Source: Mesotaenium endlicherianum
Taxonomy: Eukaryota > Streptophyta > Zygnematophyceae > Zygnematales > Mesotaeniaceae
Length of the DNA: 64,000 nucleotides
Direction of reading: 5' to 3'
Assembly (NCBI GenBank): GCA_009602735.1
Contig: WELA01008198.1
Coordinates: 193,077-257,076 of the forward strand
Shown here: positions 11,975 through 22,499 of the stretch, in pieces
Layout of the letters: every line of letters starts with the position of its first letter
Position numbering within the stretch: position 1 is the stretch's first letter
Notes under the pieces: generated by a model
The model's database searches: none
What the model was told of the DNA's origin: nothing
Seen by the model: the letters and a program-made list of their open reading frames with translations, nothing else
Position numbers and translations under genes: made by a program

Positions 11975-13453
11975 TTACTGACTGTTGCTGTCTTTTAAAG
12001 GCTGGTCTTTTCTCTCGACCTTAGGCAGGTGCTTGACCGGACACTGTTCTCTGTAGTGGCCTTTCTGCTGACAATGGTAGCAAGTAGATTTTGCTGAGGC
12101 TGGTCTCGGCTTAGTCCTACCACCACCCCTTCCATAGCCACCTCGAGAGGGACCACCTCTACCTCTAGACTGAATAGCATTGTACTCATACTCATATTCA
12201 TCACCCTGATTATCCTCAGCCTGGTCTCCTTCAACTGCATTGTAGGAACCGTGGGGCTTTTTGACAATCTTAGACACCAAAGCGTTACTCTGGCGCTTGT
12301 GATTGAACTGCTGCTGATCCCAGGCGTCAGCATCCTGGATCAAGTCAGCCAGTTTCTCATACTTTTTCTCAGCAAAATGACCAGAGACCTCGGATTTCAA
12401 GCCATACCTGAAGTATGCTATCCTATACCGTTCTGGCAAATCAGGCTGCTTCATCATGTTCTCTTGGAACTTTTGAGCAAACTCAGCAACTGAAGTGGTC
12501 TGCTTCAGTGTCAGGGAGATCATCGCATAGATAGCTTTCTCCTGCTGGTTGATGACATCAAACTTCTCATGCAACTTCTCGACAAACTCTACCCACGTAG
12601 GGTCACCGAGTTGCCGAGCCTTACGCTCTTCCTTCCAGTAAAGCCACCAGTCTGCGGCACTGCCTTTCAGTAGCGCACCGGTGTGCCTGACCTTCTCGTA
12701 ATCTTGCAGTTCTGGGTAGTTCTCCAGCCACTGCTCAACATCCGCGAGAAACTTGATCAGGTAATATTTTCTGTTTCCCTCAGGATCATAGTCCTGGGGA
12801 GGTTTCGGCTTGGGCTTACTAGGCCCTCGGCCACCACCACTAGTGGTGTGAGACCCCAGTTGGTCTCTGTCCCGGAGTAGGGACATTATGATTCTTTTGT
12901 CCTCCTGCTGGGACTGATACATGGTCGCCATTTGCGACTGCATCTGAACGAACAATGCTCCCAAGTCTACATTTTGGGGTGGTAGATTAGCAAATGCAGC
13001 AGCAGCATTGGCATCTACTCGCTGAGTAGTGTCCTCAACAATCCCTCTTGCTCCTGCAGCAGCAATTCCTGCCGCATTCAGCCGGTCACGTATTTGACCT
13101 AGGGGTACATTGAGTTGTACGGCAGGAGGTGGGTTCAGAACATTGGCCCTTGATGCCATAAGTTCTTCAACAGTGCGCTCGTCAGCTGGCTGTCCTTCCC
13201 TCCTTTGTATATCTTCAGCGGCCTTTGCTACTTGTTCAGCTTCTAGTCTGGCTATCTCCTCCTCAGCTTGCTGAGCTGCGACTGAGGCAATAGCAGCTGC
13301 CTCATCTGCAGCCTCCCTAGCTGCAGTATCCGCTACTGCTTCCGAATAGGTACGGTTTCCCGCTACATGGCTTTCCGCCTGGTTTTCGACATTCTCGTTA
13401 TCCTGGTTCTCCATGTCTCGGGAGTTGCTAGTTTGAGACCTTGTCCTTACCAT
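11975..13453 (-). CDS. gag: Element A gag
   Basis: An open frame of 492 residues starting [17 protein letters not shown]. It has an Ala/Glu-rich helical stretch (about residues 38-80), a capsid-like region (about 215-375, with [14 protein letters not shown]), an Arg/Gly-rich stretch, and a zinc knuckle [14 protein letters not shown] (C-X2-C-X4-H-X4-C) near the end. The protein is identical by eye to the gag of I. It ends 16 bases past a TTTAAAA heptamer (11993-11999) where the pol frame diverges. The reading frame is open; whether it is expressed is unknown. Confidence 0.9.
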   Translation of the reverse strand: MVRTRSQTSNSRDMENQDNENVENQAESHVAGNRTYSEAVADTAAREAADEAAAIASVAAQQAEEEIARLEAEQVAKAAEDIQRREGQPADERTVEELMASRANVLNPPPAVQLNVPLGQIRDRLNAAGIAAAGARGIVEDTTQRVDANAAAAFANLPPQNVDLGALFVQMQSQMATMYQSQQEDKRIIMSLLRDRDQLGSHTTSGGGRGPSKPKPKPPQDYDPEGNRKYYLIKFLADVEQWLENYPELQDYEKVRHTGALLKGSAADWWLYWKEERKARQLGDPTWVEFVEKLHEKFDVINQQEKAIYAMISLTLKQTTSVAEFAQKFQENMMKQPDLPERYRIAYFRYGLKSEVSGHFAEKKYEKLADLIQDADAWDQQQFNHKRQSNALVSKIVKKPHGSYNAVEGDQAEDNQGDEYEYEYNAIQSRGRGGPSRGGYGRGGGRTKPRPASAKSTCYHCQQKGHYREQCPVKHLPKVERKDQPLKDSNSQ

Positions 13454-13474
13454 ACAAAGAAGACTGTGATAACT

Positions 13475-13486
13475 GCTCCGATACCA
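13475..13486 (-). other. Primer binding site of A (initiator-Met tRNA)
   Basis: The minus strand reads TGGTATCGGAGC one base inside the 5' LTR, 11 of 12 matching the plant tRNA-Met site TGGTATCAGAGC. It fixes the orientation of A. Confidence 0.9.
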
Positions 13487-13487
13487 C

Positions 13488-14213
13488 TGAAATGAATCGA
13501 CTTACCAAATAGGCGATTAACAATTAATAAAGATCTTTATATCAGCAAGTAATCTTTATGGTATTTCCGTTAACTAGTTAAACGGCAAAGGACAATACAC
13601 TAGCAGGGAATAATACTCGTAAGTCAAATGCGAGTAAACTAGCATCAATGATGCAAATCAGTAAACTCATACATAAGCAAGGTTAGAAGACAGTGCGTAT
13701 CAATGGCTTCTCGCCTTGGATTCAGATCTCTCTCAGTAAGCTGTACAAGAGAGTTGGCCTCGTTTCCGAATGCCGAACTCGAGAGCAATGCCTAGCATAT
13801 GTACATGGAATGAGTTTACTGTTCAACGGTCAGTGCGATGGCACCGCCTACCCGGGAGTTAACCACGTTGGTAGGACCTCGGTTAACCAAATCCACCGCC
13901 ATCTCCCATCATCCCGAATAGCCATCCATCATAGGGCAAACTGATGTCATCTGGCCATTCATCTAGCATATCGCACTTAGATGCATATCAAGGCAGTTCG
14001 CTGCTACCGAGTACGGAAGTCAGCTGGCTGTCAAAGAATGTGTCAGCAAGCTGACTTAAGTTGACTTCAGCCTGCTGCTTTTGGCCGAGTCATTAAACTG
14101 ATAATTATGTAAAGTCCAGCAGACTGATTATTAACTACAGTTCAGCGGGCTGAACTTAATTAACTATTATATTTAAATGAATATTATATCCACTAATATA
14201 CTGATTCATTACA
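13488..14213 (-). repeat. 5' LTR of A (LTR1 family)
   Basis: 726 bases, from TGAAATGAATCGACTTACC to ACTGATTCATTACA on the plus strand. Compared with the 3' LTR at 5400 it carries different variants in the R/U5 half, and there it looks more like the 3' LTR of I than its own partner. See the findings on LTR mosaics. Confidence 0.94.
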
Positions 14214-15016
14214 ACAAGGCACATACCCTAAACCCTCCGAGCACAAGTCAATGTGACAAACGAGAGAAGCACACAATGTCACAGCCACGATTGGGAGTAG
14301 TGGGTATCTGTAGGATGCCATTGTTGCTGCCGAAGCCCCTTCACATAGAAGTTGCAGCTAACTGAAGCTTGTGGACGACGTAGTGCACTTGGACCGTGGC
14401 GAGGATAACCTGTTGTTAACCCATACTTGGAAACTTAAGTTAGTAAATCATGTGTGCACGTACTATCTCAATGTCTCAACACATGCAGCCATACTGAAGC
14501 TCCCTCAACCTAACTGCCACACAAATAATGAGAGAGGTACGTCTCTTGCAAAGCAACAAGCTTAAGCCCGAAGGGATAGCACAACAGACCAACAAGTCCT
14601 CTAGCACCGCTGGAGTGCACACCCTCTCTATACTAGCCGTGGATTGCATATAACAACACACAACAACTATGATCAAGTGAGGTAAATGAGTCATATCCAG
14701 CTTGCTATGATGCAACTCCCTTGAGGCTGCCCTTGGTGCTTGCAGACACCTCTTCCATCAAGCCTCCACTTCAGGCTTCTCGTAGTGTGTAACTGTACAC
14801 AAGAGGCTAGGAAAGTCAAGTTAGTATGCCGCATAGTACACTGAGCCAAGAGACACACTAGGTGAGCAAGTGGAAGGATCCTGGACAGGATGTGCAATGC
14901 TCTACATTCATACACTTCCCAAGCTCCACCTAGACTCATCATACCACACAAGTAAGCCTCACACACTTACCTCATGAGACAAAGAAGACAAGCACGGACA
15001 TTCAAGAAAGGACTTA
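14214..15016 (-). mobile_element. Leader of an LTR2 element, non-coding
   Basis: About 800 bases between the end of A and the primer site of the LTR2 family. No frame shows a known domain. By position it is the 5' leader, and perhaps the internal region, of a minus-strand element whose 5' LTR is 15030-15981. The rest of that element is absent here. It could belong to a non-autonomous element. Confidence 0.55.
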
Positions 15017-15028
15017 GCTCCGATACCA
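15017..15028 (-). other. Primer binding site of the LTR2 element
   Basis: The minus strand reads TGGTATCGGAGC, the same initiator-Met tRNA site as in the LTR1 family, one base from the LTR2 edge. It shows that 15030-15981 is a 5' LTR read on the minus strand. Confidence 0.88.
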
Positions 15029-15029
15029 C

Positions 15030-15981
15030 TGAAATGAATCTTGCTTATTCAAGATTAATATATTTCATCTAAATATATAAGATCATAGATAGGTGGAAGC
15101 GTGTGAAATCAGGGAGCGATCTTCGCCCTTACAAGAATTCCGTTTACTGATCTATAACCCTTGACTCACTTACCGTAGTGTGCCATAGTTGCACACTAAC
15201 ACGAGACACAAGTGAGGGGCGAGCTTGAGGACTTGAGCTTCTCCTTTAGAAACTCATGGCCTCTTGCCTACCAGGCATGCAAGCATGTATAGCACATGCA
15301 CAACATCAGGGGACTGAATAGCAAAGGCGCTCTCATTCAGATGACTATAATGTAGCTAAAACACATCCCACTGACTTAGGTGCAAAACCATGGAATCTGT
15401 TCGCTGTGTGACCCCGAAATGTCAGAGGGCATAACTCTGCCAATACTTCTCCAAATTGAGCAAACTTAACGGCAACGAATGCATCTTGACAAGACCTTTC
15501 CGAAAAGTTCTAGTTCGCCCCATTTGAAGCTCAGACAAAGCAGCCATGTTAATTTCTGTGAAGGTTGGTCATTAGAACAAACCCAAAAGTGCACACATGA
15601 CTTGCAAGTAGAAATCCGACTGTCTAAATGATTATGTCTATCCTCAGCGTACTAAAGCTAAGTATATTGACTAATATCAAGCGAGCTTACTATATGTCAA
15701 CCTACTGATATTATATCCTATATATAATTGATATATAAATCTCAGCAAACTACACTGTGATACAAAAGTTATCCTGCTGACCTTTTCAACAAAGTCAGCA
15801 AACTACACTATGATACAAAAGTCATCTTGCTGACCTTTTTGACAGAGTAAGTAAACTCGCATTACATTGACATACATTTATTTAGATGACCTCGCACATG
15901 TGAGTATATAGACATAATACTCATTTAGTGTTATATTTATATATGCAATTAATTAAATAAATAATGGACTGATTCATTACA
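15030..15981 (-). repeat. LTR2: 5' LTR of a second related family
   Basis: 952 bases from TGAAATGAATCTTGCTTATTC to GGACTGATTCATTACA. Its outer 11-13 bases match LTR1, but the body is different. A near-identical copy starts at 63586. A roughly 45-base unit around CAGCAAACTACACT is repeated at about 15742-15850. To the right, element X resumes directly. Confidence 0.85.
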
Positions 15982-17160
15982 ATTTGGAGCTCCGGTGCTA
16001 TTTGTCAAGAAGAAGGATGGTACCTTGAGGATGTGTGTGGACTATCGCGCCCTCAACAAGATCAACATCAAGAATTGATATCCGCTGATGCGCATGGGTG
16101 AGCTTATGGACCGGCTGGTTGGAGCCAAGTACTTCACAAAGGTGGACTTGAGAAGCGGCTACCACCAGATATGCATTGCTGAACCTAACATAGAGAAGAC
16201 GGCATTCATGACAAGATATGGACATTCTGAGTTCAGGGTCCTGCCATTTGGACTCACCAACGCGTCAGTAACTTTCATGACTATGATGAACACCATATTT
16301 CAGCCCATGTTGGACAGATTTGCGGTGGTATTTATCGACGACATTCTTATCTACAGCAAGACCCTTGAAGAGCACGCAAGTCACTTGAAAAAAGTCCTCG
16401 AAGTCTTGAAGCAAAACAAGCTATTTGCGAAGGAGTCAAAGTGCGAGTTTGCTAAACAAGAAGTGGAGTTCCTAAGTCTCCATGTGACCGCTGATGGCAT
16501 CAAGCTTGGACCCCATGAAGACCGCGGTGGTGGAGGAATGGCCAACCCCCACGACCAAGAAAGAACTCCAATCATTCTTGGGATTTGCCAATTGGTACAG
16601 GAGATTCATCCAAAGCTTCTCCCACATAGCAGCCCCCCTCACGGACTTTCTCAAGAAGGACAAGCCATATGTTTGGACCAAGAAAGAGGAGGAAGCTTTC
16701 AACAACTGAAGCAAAGATTCACAACATCTCGGGTGCTCATACTCCCAAGTCCAAATCCATATTGGCCCTTCCACGTCAACACCGGTGCATCTTCCTATGC
16801 AATAGGAGCAATCGTGCTTCATGACCAATGCAAGGGGCTACAGCCTGCAAGTCAAGGAAGATAAATCCAGCCGAGCGAAACATACACTCACGAAGCAAGA
16901 GGCGTTGGCAATTATACATGCCTTGGAGGTTTGGCGCTGCTATGTTGAAGGACGCAAGGTGCTGGTCACTACGGACCACGAGGCAATGAAGCACCTCTAG
17001 ACGCAGCCCTATCTCTCAAGAAGACAAGCAAGATGGAGCGGATACCTGCAACAATACAACATCAAGATTCAGTACCAGCCCGGCAAGACAAATCCAGCCG
17101 ACCTCCTTTCAAGACTACAAGTAAACTCGGTTACGACAACCTTGCATAAGGATTTGGAGC
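15982..17160 (+). pseudogene. Element X reverse transcriptase and RNase H
   Basis: Reverse transcriptase motifs in order: [39 protein letters not shown] and the catalytic VVFIDDILIYSKT (near 16330). The connection domain ([13 protein letters not shown]) and RNase H motifs (EALAIIHALEVW-like, TDHEAMKHL) follow. It is a clear Ty3/gypsy polymerase fossil with several breaks. Confidence 0.87.
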
Positions 17161-17244
17161 CAAGATTTTAAGCCGCTTATGGAGAAGACCCCTATTACAA
17201 GAATGGAGAAGCAACCTTGGGCCCATATAAGAAGCAAGAGGGCA

Positions 17245-18072
17245 ATTATTGGGTGAGGCAAGACACAAGCCAGAGATGTGTTTCTAATGACTTGGACCTC
17301 CGGCTATTGCTTCGACGAGAAGCACACGACAACCCCCTTGGATGACACTTTGGAATACTAAAGATCATGGGCGTGCTAGCAAGGACGTATTGCTGGCCAG
17401 GCATGTCTAAGCAAGTCAAGGGATATTGCAAGAGTTGTGACATATGCCAAAGAATCAAGCCATCATCACAAAAGGCTGGAGGACTCCTCCAACCAATACC
17501 AATTCCAAAGGGGCAATTGACGGACATCTCTATGGATCTTATCGTGGACCTACCCGTGACACTTCGAGGCCACAGTGGTGAACAGACTTACCAAGATGGC
17601 TCACTTCATTTTAACAATGACTAAGGTTACGGCACCACAACTTGCAAGACTCATCTTTGACAACATCTTCCGACTCCATGGACTACCATCAAGAATTATG
17701 TCCGATAGAGATCCAAGATTTACGTCACTTATGGAAATCAGTCTTCAAGGAGGTGGGCATATCATTGAACATGTCAACCGCCTATCACCCAGAATCAAAT
17801 GGACAGACGGAGGGTATGAATCGTACCTTGAAGACTTCCTTGAAAGCGTATAATTCACTTCTTGAAGAATATTGAAACATGTACTTGACCCCCTTGGAGT
17901 TTGCCTACAACAGCACGCCGCAAGCCTCCACTCTAGAGTCGCCATTCTTCCTCAACTATGGCTTCCATCCAACGACGCCATTGACCTTCAAGGCTGACCA
18001 TGACAACGTACCTGCCGCATCAAATTTCTTGGAGACATTAGAAGAAGCCCTGCAACAACCAAAAAAGCTCTA
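17245..18072 (+). pseudogene. Element X integrase
   Basis: It holds a zinc-binding end (YCWPGMSKQVKGYCKSCDIC), the DDE core with MSDRDPRFTS and a degraded TAYHPESNGQTEG-like motif, and the plant-type segment FAYNSTPQASTLESPFFLNY. No chromodomain is reached before C interrupts at 18121. It is a broken fossil. Confidence 0.85.
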
Positions 18073-18120
18073 GAACATGCGCAAGATGCTTAAGCAACAA
18101 TGGCAAATCAGTCTGGAAGA

Positions 18121-18844
18121 TGAAATAAATTGACTTACCAATAGGTAATTCACAATTAGTGAAATATCTTTATATCAGCAAGTAATATTTATGGATATTA
18201 TGTTAGCATATTTGACAGCAAAAGACAATACAATACGCAATACTCATAAGTCAAATGCAAGTAAACGAGCATCAATCATGCAATCAGTAAATTCATACCT
18301 AAGCAAGGATAGAAGACAATTTGCATCAATGGCTTCTCGCCTTGGATTCAGTTATCCCTCAGTACGCGGTACAAGAGAGTTGGCCTCGTTTCTGAATGCC
18401 GAACTTGAGAGCAATATCTAGCATATGTACATGGAATGAGTTTACTGTTCAACGGCAAGTGCGATGGCACCGCCTACCCGGGAGTTAACCACGTGGGTAG
18501 GACCTCGGCTAACCAAATCCACAACCATCTCCCATCATCCCAAATCGCCATCCACCCAAAGGGTGTCATCTGGCAACTCATCTAGCACACCACACTTTGA
18601 TGCATAACTATAGGCAGTTTGCTGCTATCGAGTACGGCAGTCAGCTGATTGTCAAAGAATGTGTCAGCAAGCTGACCTAAGTCAACAGGCTGACCTAATT
18701 GACTTCAGCCTGCTCCCGGCTCAGTCATTAAACTAAATGTTAAACATGCAACAGACTTAATATTAACTAAAGTTCAGCAGGCTGAACCTAATTCTATTAT
18801 ATTTAAATGAATATTATATCTATCCAATATACTGATTCATTACA
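18121..18844 (-). repeat. 3' LTR of C (LTR1 family)
   Basis: 724 bases from TGAAATAAATTGACTTACC to ACTGATTCATTACA, followed by ATCCCTCCAAA, the minus-strand polypurine tract. It is more diverged than the LTRs of A and I. Confidence 0.92.
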
Positions 18845-18955
18845 ATCCCTCCAAATTGTTATCGACTCGACAACACCTGTTAACTAGTTGATTGCAACAA
18901 AGTAAAACATATGCACACAAGAGCAGACTGACTCTTAAACAAAGACAACAGCAAA

Positions 18956-20269
18956 CTAAGTACCACGGGCTCTATCCTCTTGGGAGCGGGACTTGAACCT
19001 GGACCTTCTTCTCCTATTTGGTGGTCTCTTGAAACCTGGGGGCTCAGACCAAGGTGAGCCGAGAGGGGAACATAGCAACTGGACAGCCTCCTCTTGCACA
19101 GTCTGCAAGTTGATGGAGACAACCCTCTCTTGTGCAGCTCTCAAACTGACAGGAACACTGGCATGCCAGAAGGGTGCTGCATGACATGGGCTAAGGGCAC
19201 ATGCCCTCTACGAGAGGGAGATGCTGGCTGCCCTCTGCGTGTCTCCTTGGTAACCCTCCTGTATGTCCTGTCTACCTGAGTCTCACCTCCTGGATTCGGA
19301 CTCCTCCTTCTGAAACTTCCCAGCCATTGGAGCTCTAAATCTCCTGGTGGGCTGGTATCCCCAAGCTGCTGCAAGGTTTCCTGTGCCAAGGACCGCCTAG
19401 TCCTCTGCAAAGTGGGGGAGGTAGCAAGGGTCGGTGCCTCTAGAGGGCCGGACTCCTCTCCTGAGCCTTCCTCTTCTTTGTCCTCCTGTTCCTCTGAGAC
19501 TTCTAAGTCTCTTTGGTCATCTCCTCCAGCCGTTTTCAAGAAAAAGAGTATCTCACTGACCTCCCCTTTTCGGGTGCTGGTGGAGGTTGTTGGATCCTGA
19601 CCGCATACAGGTCTTTCTCCCCCTCCTTACTTGATCATTTGGCATAAGCATACTTTCCCTCAGAGAAAGAATCTCCAGCCCTGGTCCTATCCTCCTGCGT
19701 CTCCTGACTCATGCAATCTCTGACTCTATCCAGTCTTGGGTCGCATGCTGCAATGTGAGGTGGCAGCACTATTTTCCCCTGCAAGTCTGCTAGGAAATTG
19801 CCTTCCTCAGCCTTGTCATTTAGCTGGTCCCTCATGTTGATGGTCATCCAGCGCCAGTTAGTGGGCTACAGGAAGAAAGCAGGGTCTGTCCTCTTCAGAG
19901 TACAAAGGTACCAATGTCTCGAGAAATCAGTTGGCTGGTCTCCCTTACCAAGAACTCCCAGCTTCTTCTCTCCACCTTGTTATACATGGCCTTGAATCGG
20001 TTGTAGGAAGTGGCATCCTTGAAAGTGTCTGGATCCATAGGGATCATTCCGATGACCTTGTCTGTGCCCCAGATGCCAGGTATTGGCACAGCTTCAAATT
20101 CGTTCATCTGGGCCAGTGCCTTGGCCTCCCGAATCGTGTATCCTACCATCTTGGCATAGTCATGGTATAGTAGGAGTCCTGTCTGACCTCTATGTAGTTG
20201 TCAAAGTTTGGGGATGTCTCCCCCTCCCGCTGCAGTATGTCCCATTGTGACTCACTTGGACTTCTCTGG
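18956..20269 (-). pseudogene. Element C ORF3 (type 1), central and C-terminal part
   Basis: It matches type 1 ORF3: KVERRSWEFLVRETSQ, MTINMRDQLNDKAEE, KIVLPPHIAACDPRLD, an acidic Glu/Asp tract near 19480, HVPLAHVMQHPSGMPV, and an Arg/Ser-rich tail. The N-terminal coiled coil is on the other side of D, at 27489-27842. Function unknown; decayed with several breaks. Confidence 0.8.
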
Positions 20270-20989
20270 TGTAATGAATCAGTATATTAGTAGATATAGT
20301 ATTCATTTAAATATAATAGTTAATTAAGTTCAGCCTGCTGAACTCTAGTTAATAATCACTCTGCTGGACTTCATATTTGATAGCAGTCTAATGACTCAGC
20401 CGGAAGCAGCAGGCTGAAGTCAACTTAAGTCAGCTTGCTGACACATTCTTTGACAGCAAGCTGACTTCCGTACTCGTTAGCAGCGAACTGCCTCGATATG
20501 CATCTAAGTGTGATATGCTAGATGAATGACCAGATGACATCCCTATGATGGATGGCGATTCGGGATGATGGGAGATGGCGGTGGATTTGGTAAACCGAGG
20601 TCCTACCAACGTGCTTAATCTCGGGTAGGCGGTGCCATCGCACTGACCGTTGAACAGTAAACTCATTCCATGTACATATGCTAGGCATTGCTCTCGAGTT
20701 CGGCATTCAAAAACGAGGCCAACTCTCTCGTACAGCTTACTGGGAGACATCTGAATCCAAGGCGCAAAGCCATTGACACGCACTGTCTTCTAACCTTGCT
20801 TATGTATGAGTTTACTGATTGCATTATTGATGCTAGTTTACTTACATTTGACTTACGAGTATTGTTCACCACTAGTGTGTTGTCCTTTTGCCGTTTAACC
20901 AGTTAACGAAAAATACCATAAAGATTACTTGCTGATATAAAGATGTTCATTAATTGTTATTCGCCTATTTGGTAAGTCGATTCATTTCA
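20270..20989 (+). repeat. 5' LTR of D (LTR1 family)
   Basis: 720 bases from TGTAATGAATCAGTATATTAG to GTCGATTCATTTCA. The left edge follows the target duplication and the right edge is set by the primer site. It is very similar to the 3' copy at 26769, so D is among the younger insertions. Confidence 0.96.
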
Positions 20990-20990
20990 G

Positions 20991-21002
20991 TGGTATCAGA
21001 GC
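20991..21002 (+). other. Primer binding site of D (initiator-Met tRNA)
   Basis: TGGTATCAGAGC, an exact match to the common plant initiator-Met tRNA primer site, one base after the LTR. Confidence 0.94.
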
Positions 21003-21023
21003 TGTTATCACAGTCTTCTTTGT

Positions 21024-22480
21024 ATGGTAAGGACAAGGTCTCAAACTTGTAAGTCCCGAGACATGGAGAACCAGGATAACGAGAATGTCCAAAACCAAGC
21101 GGAAAGCCATGTAGCGGGAACCCGTACCTATTCTAAAGCAGTGGCAGATACTGCAGCTAGAGAGGCTGCAGATGAGGCAGCTGCTATTGCCGCAGTCGCA
21201 GCACAGCAAGCTGAGGAGGAGAGAGCCAGATTAAAAGCTGAACAATTGGCAAAGGCAGCTGAAGATACAGAAAGGAGGGAAGGACAGCCAGCTGACCAAC
21301 GCACTGTTGAAGAACTTATGGCATCCAGGGCCAATGTCCTGAACCCACCTCCTGCTTTCAACTCAATGTACCCCTAGGTCAAATACGTGACCGGCAGAAT
21401 GCGGCAGGAATTGCTGCTGCAGGAGCGAGAGGGACTGTTGAGAACACTACTCAGCGAGTTGCTGCCAATGCTGCTGCTGCATTTGCTAGACTACCACCCC
21501 AAAATGTAGACTGTGGAGCATTGTTCGTTCAAATGCAGTCGCAAATGGCGACCATGTATCAGTCCCAACAGGAGGACAAAAGAATCATAATGTCTCTACT
21601 GCGAGACAGAGACCAACTGGGGTCTCAAACCACTAGTGGTGGTGGCCGAGGGCCTAGTAAGCCCAAGCCGAAACCTCCCCAGGAATATGATCCTGAGGGA
21701 AACAGAAAATATTACCTGATCAAGTTTCTCGCGGATGTTGAGCAGTGGCTGGAGAACTACCCAGAACTGCAAGATTACGAGAAGGTCAGGCACACCGGTG
21801 CGCTACTGAAAGGCAGTGCCGCAGACTGGTGGCTTCACTGGAAAGGAGAGCGTAAGGCTCGGCAACTCGGTGACCCTACGTGGGTAGAGTTTGTCGAGAA
21901 GTTGCATGAGAAGTTTGATGTCATCAACCAGCAGGAGAAAGCTATCTATGCGATGATCTCCCTGACACTGAAGCAGACCACTTCAATTGCTGAGTTTGCT
22001 CAAAAGTTCCAGGAGAACATGATGAAACAACCAGACTAGCCAGAACGGTATAGGATAGCATACTTCAGGTATGGCTTGAAATCCGAGGTCTCTGGTCATT
22101 TCGCTGAGAAAAAGTATGAGAAACTGGCTGACTTGATCCAGTATGCTGACGCCAGGGATCAGCAGCAGTTCAATCACAAGCGCCAGAGTAATGCTTTGGT
22201 GTCTAAGATTGTCAAAAAGCCCCACGGTTCTTACAATGCAATTGAAAGAGACCAGGTTGAGGATGATCAGGGTGATGGATATGAGTATAAATACAATGCT
22301 ATACAGTCTAGAGGTCGAGGTGGTTTCTCTCGAGGCGGCTATGGAAGAGGTGGTGGTAGGACTAAGCCGAGACCAGCCTCAGCAAAATCTGTTTGCTTCC
22401 ATTGCCAGCAGACGGGTCACTTCAGAGAGCAGTGTCCAATCAAGCACCTCCCAAAGGTTGAGAGAAAAGACCAGCCTTAA
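21024..22480 (+). pseudogene. Element D gag
   Basis: It begins [17 protein letters not shown] and matches the gag of I along its length: Ala/Glu-rich helix, capsid region ([33 protein letters not shown]), Arg/Gly-rich stretch, and zinc knuckle CFHCQQTGHFREQC near 22393. It is a broken copy with a few breaks. Confidence 0.88.
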
Positions 22481-22499
22481 AAAGACAGCAACAGTCAGT

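Larger units (their letters stand above)
5400..14213 (-). mobile_element. Element A: full-length chromodomain Ty3/gypsy element with ORF3
   Basis: An 8.8 kb element in the order (reading the minus strand) 5' LTR, tRNA-Met site, gag, protease-RT-RNase H-integrase-chromodomain, ORF3, polypurine tract, 3' LTR. Its interior is almost identical to element I: large parts of 9300-13500 match base for base at an offset of 44,940. It is a young copy with only a few breaks (about three), in pol and ORF3. The five bases on its two sides differ (CTCGT and ACAAG), so there is no target duplication. The left flank is an LTR3 element and the right flank an LTR2 leader, suggesting a recombinant. Confidence 0.93.
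15982..18120 (+). mobile_element. Element X, right part: RT, RNase H and integrase
   Basis: This continues X after the nested insertions, from the reverse transcriptase motif [13 protein letters not shown] to the integrase C-terminal region. Around 35 codons expected between the two halves are not found, in keeping with loss around the insertions. It ends where the LTR of C begins. Decay is heavy. Confidence 0.87.
18121..20269 (-). mobile_element. Element C, left part: 3' LTR and most of ORF3
   Basis: A minus-strand member of the chromodomain family sits in the integrase end of X. Here are its 3' LTR, the polypurine tract and the central and C-terminal parts of ORF3. D inserted inside ORF3 at 20270, and C resumes at 27489 after the duplicated TCTGG. 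Gag and pol of C are not in the window because E interrupts at 27992. It has several breaks and is moderately old. Confidence 0.88.

Noticed and set aside
13693-13944. Repeated open frame starting MRINGFSPWIQISLSKLYKR at many places (also 20430, 27016, 36098, 44305, 50539, 58634)
   Set aside because: It lies wholly inside the LTR1 repeats and recurs with each LTR; composition and position show it is an accidental frame, not a gene.
14177-14966. Short frames in the LTR2 leader as small host genes
   Set aside because: Under 100 codons, no family resemblance, and the stretch lies between a primer site and an element end.
15742-15850. CRISPR-like or satellite array in LTR2
   Set aside because: Only two imperfect units of about 45-50 bases; an ordinary tandem duplication inside an LTR.
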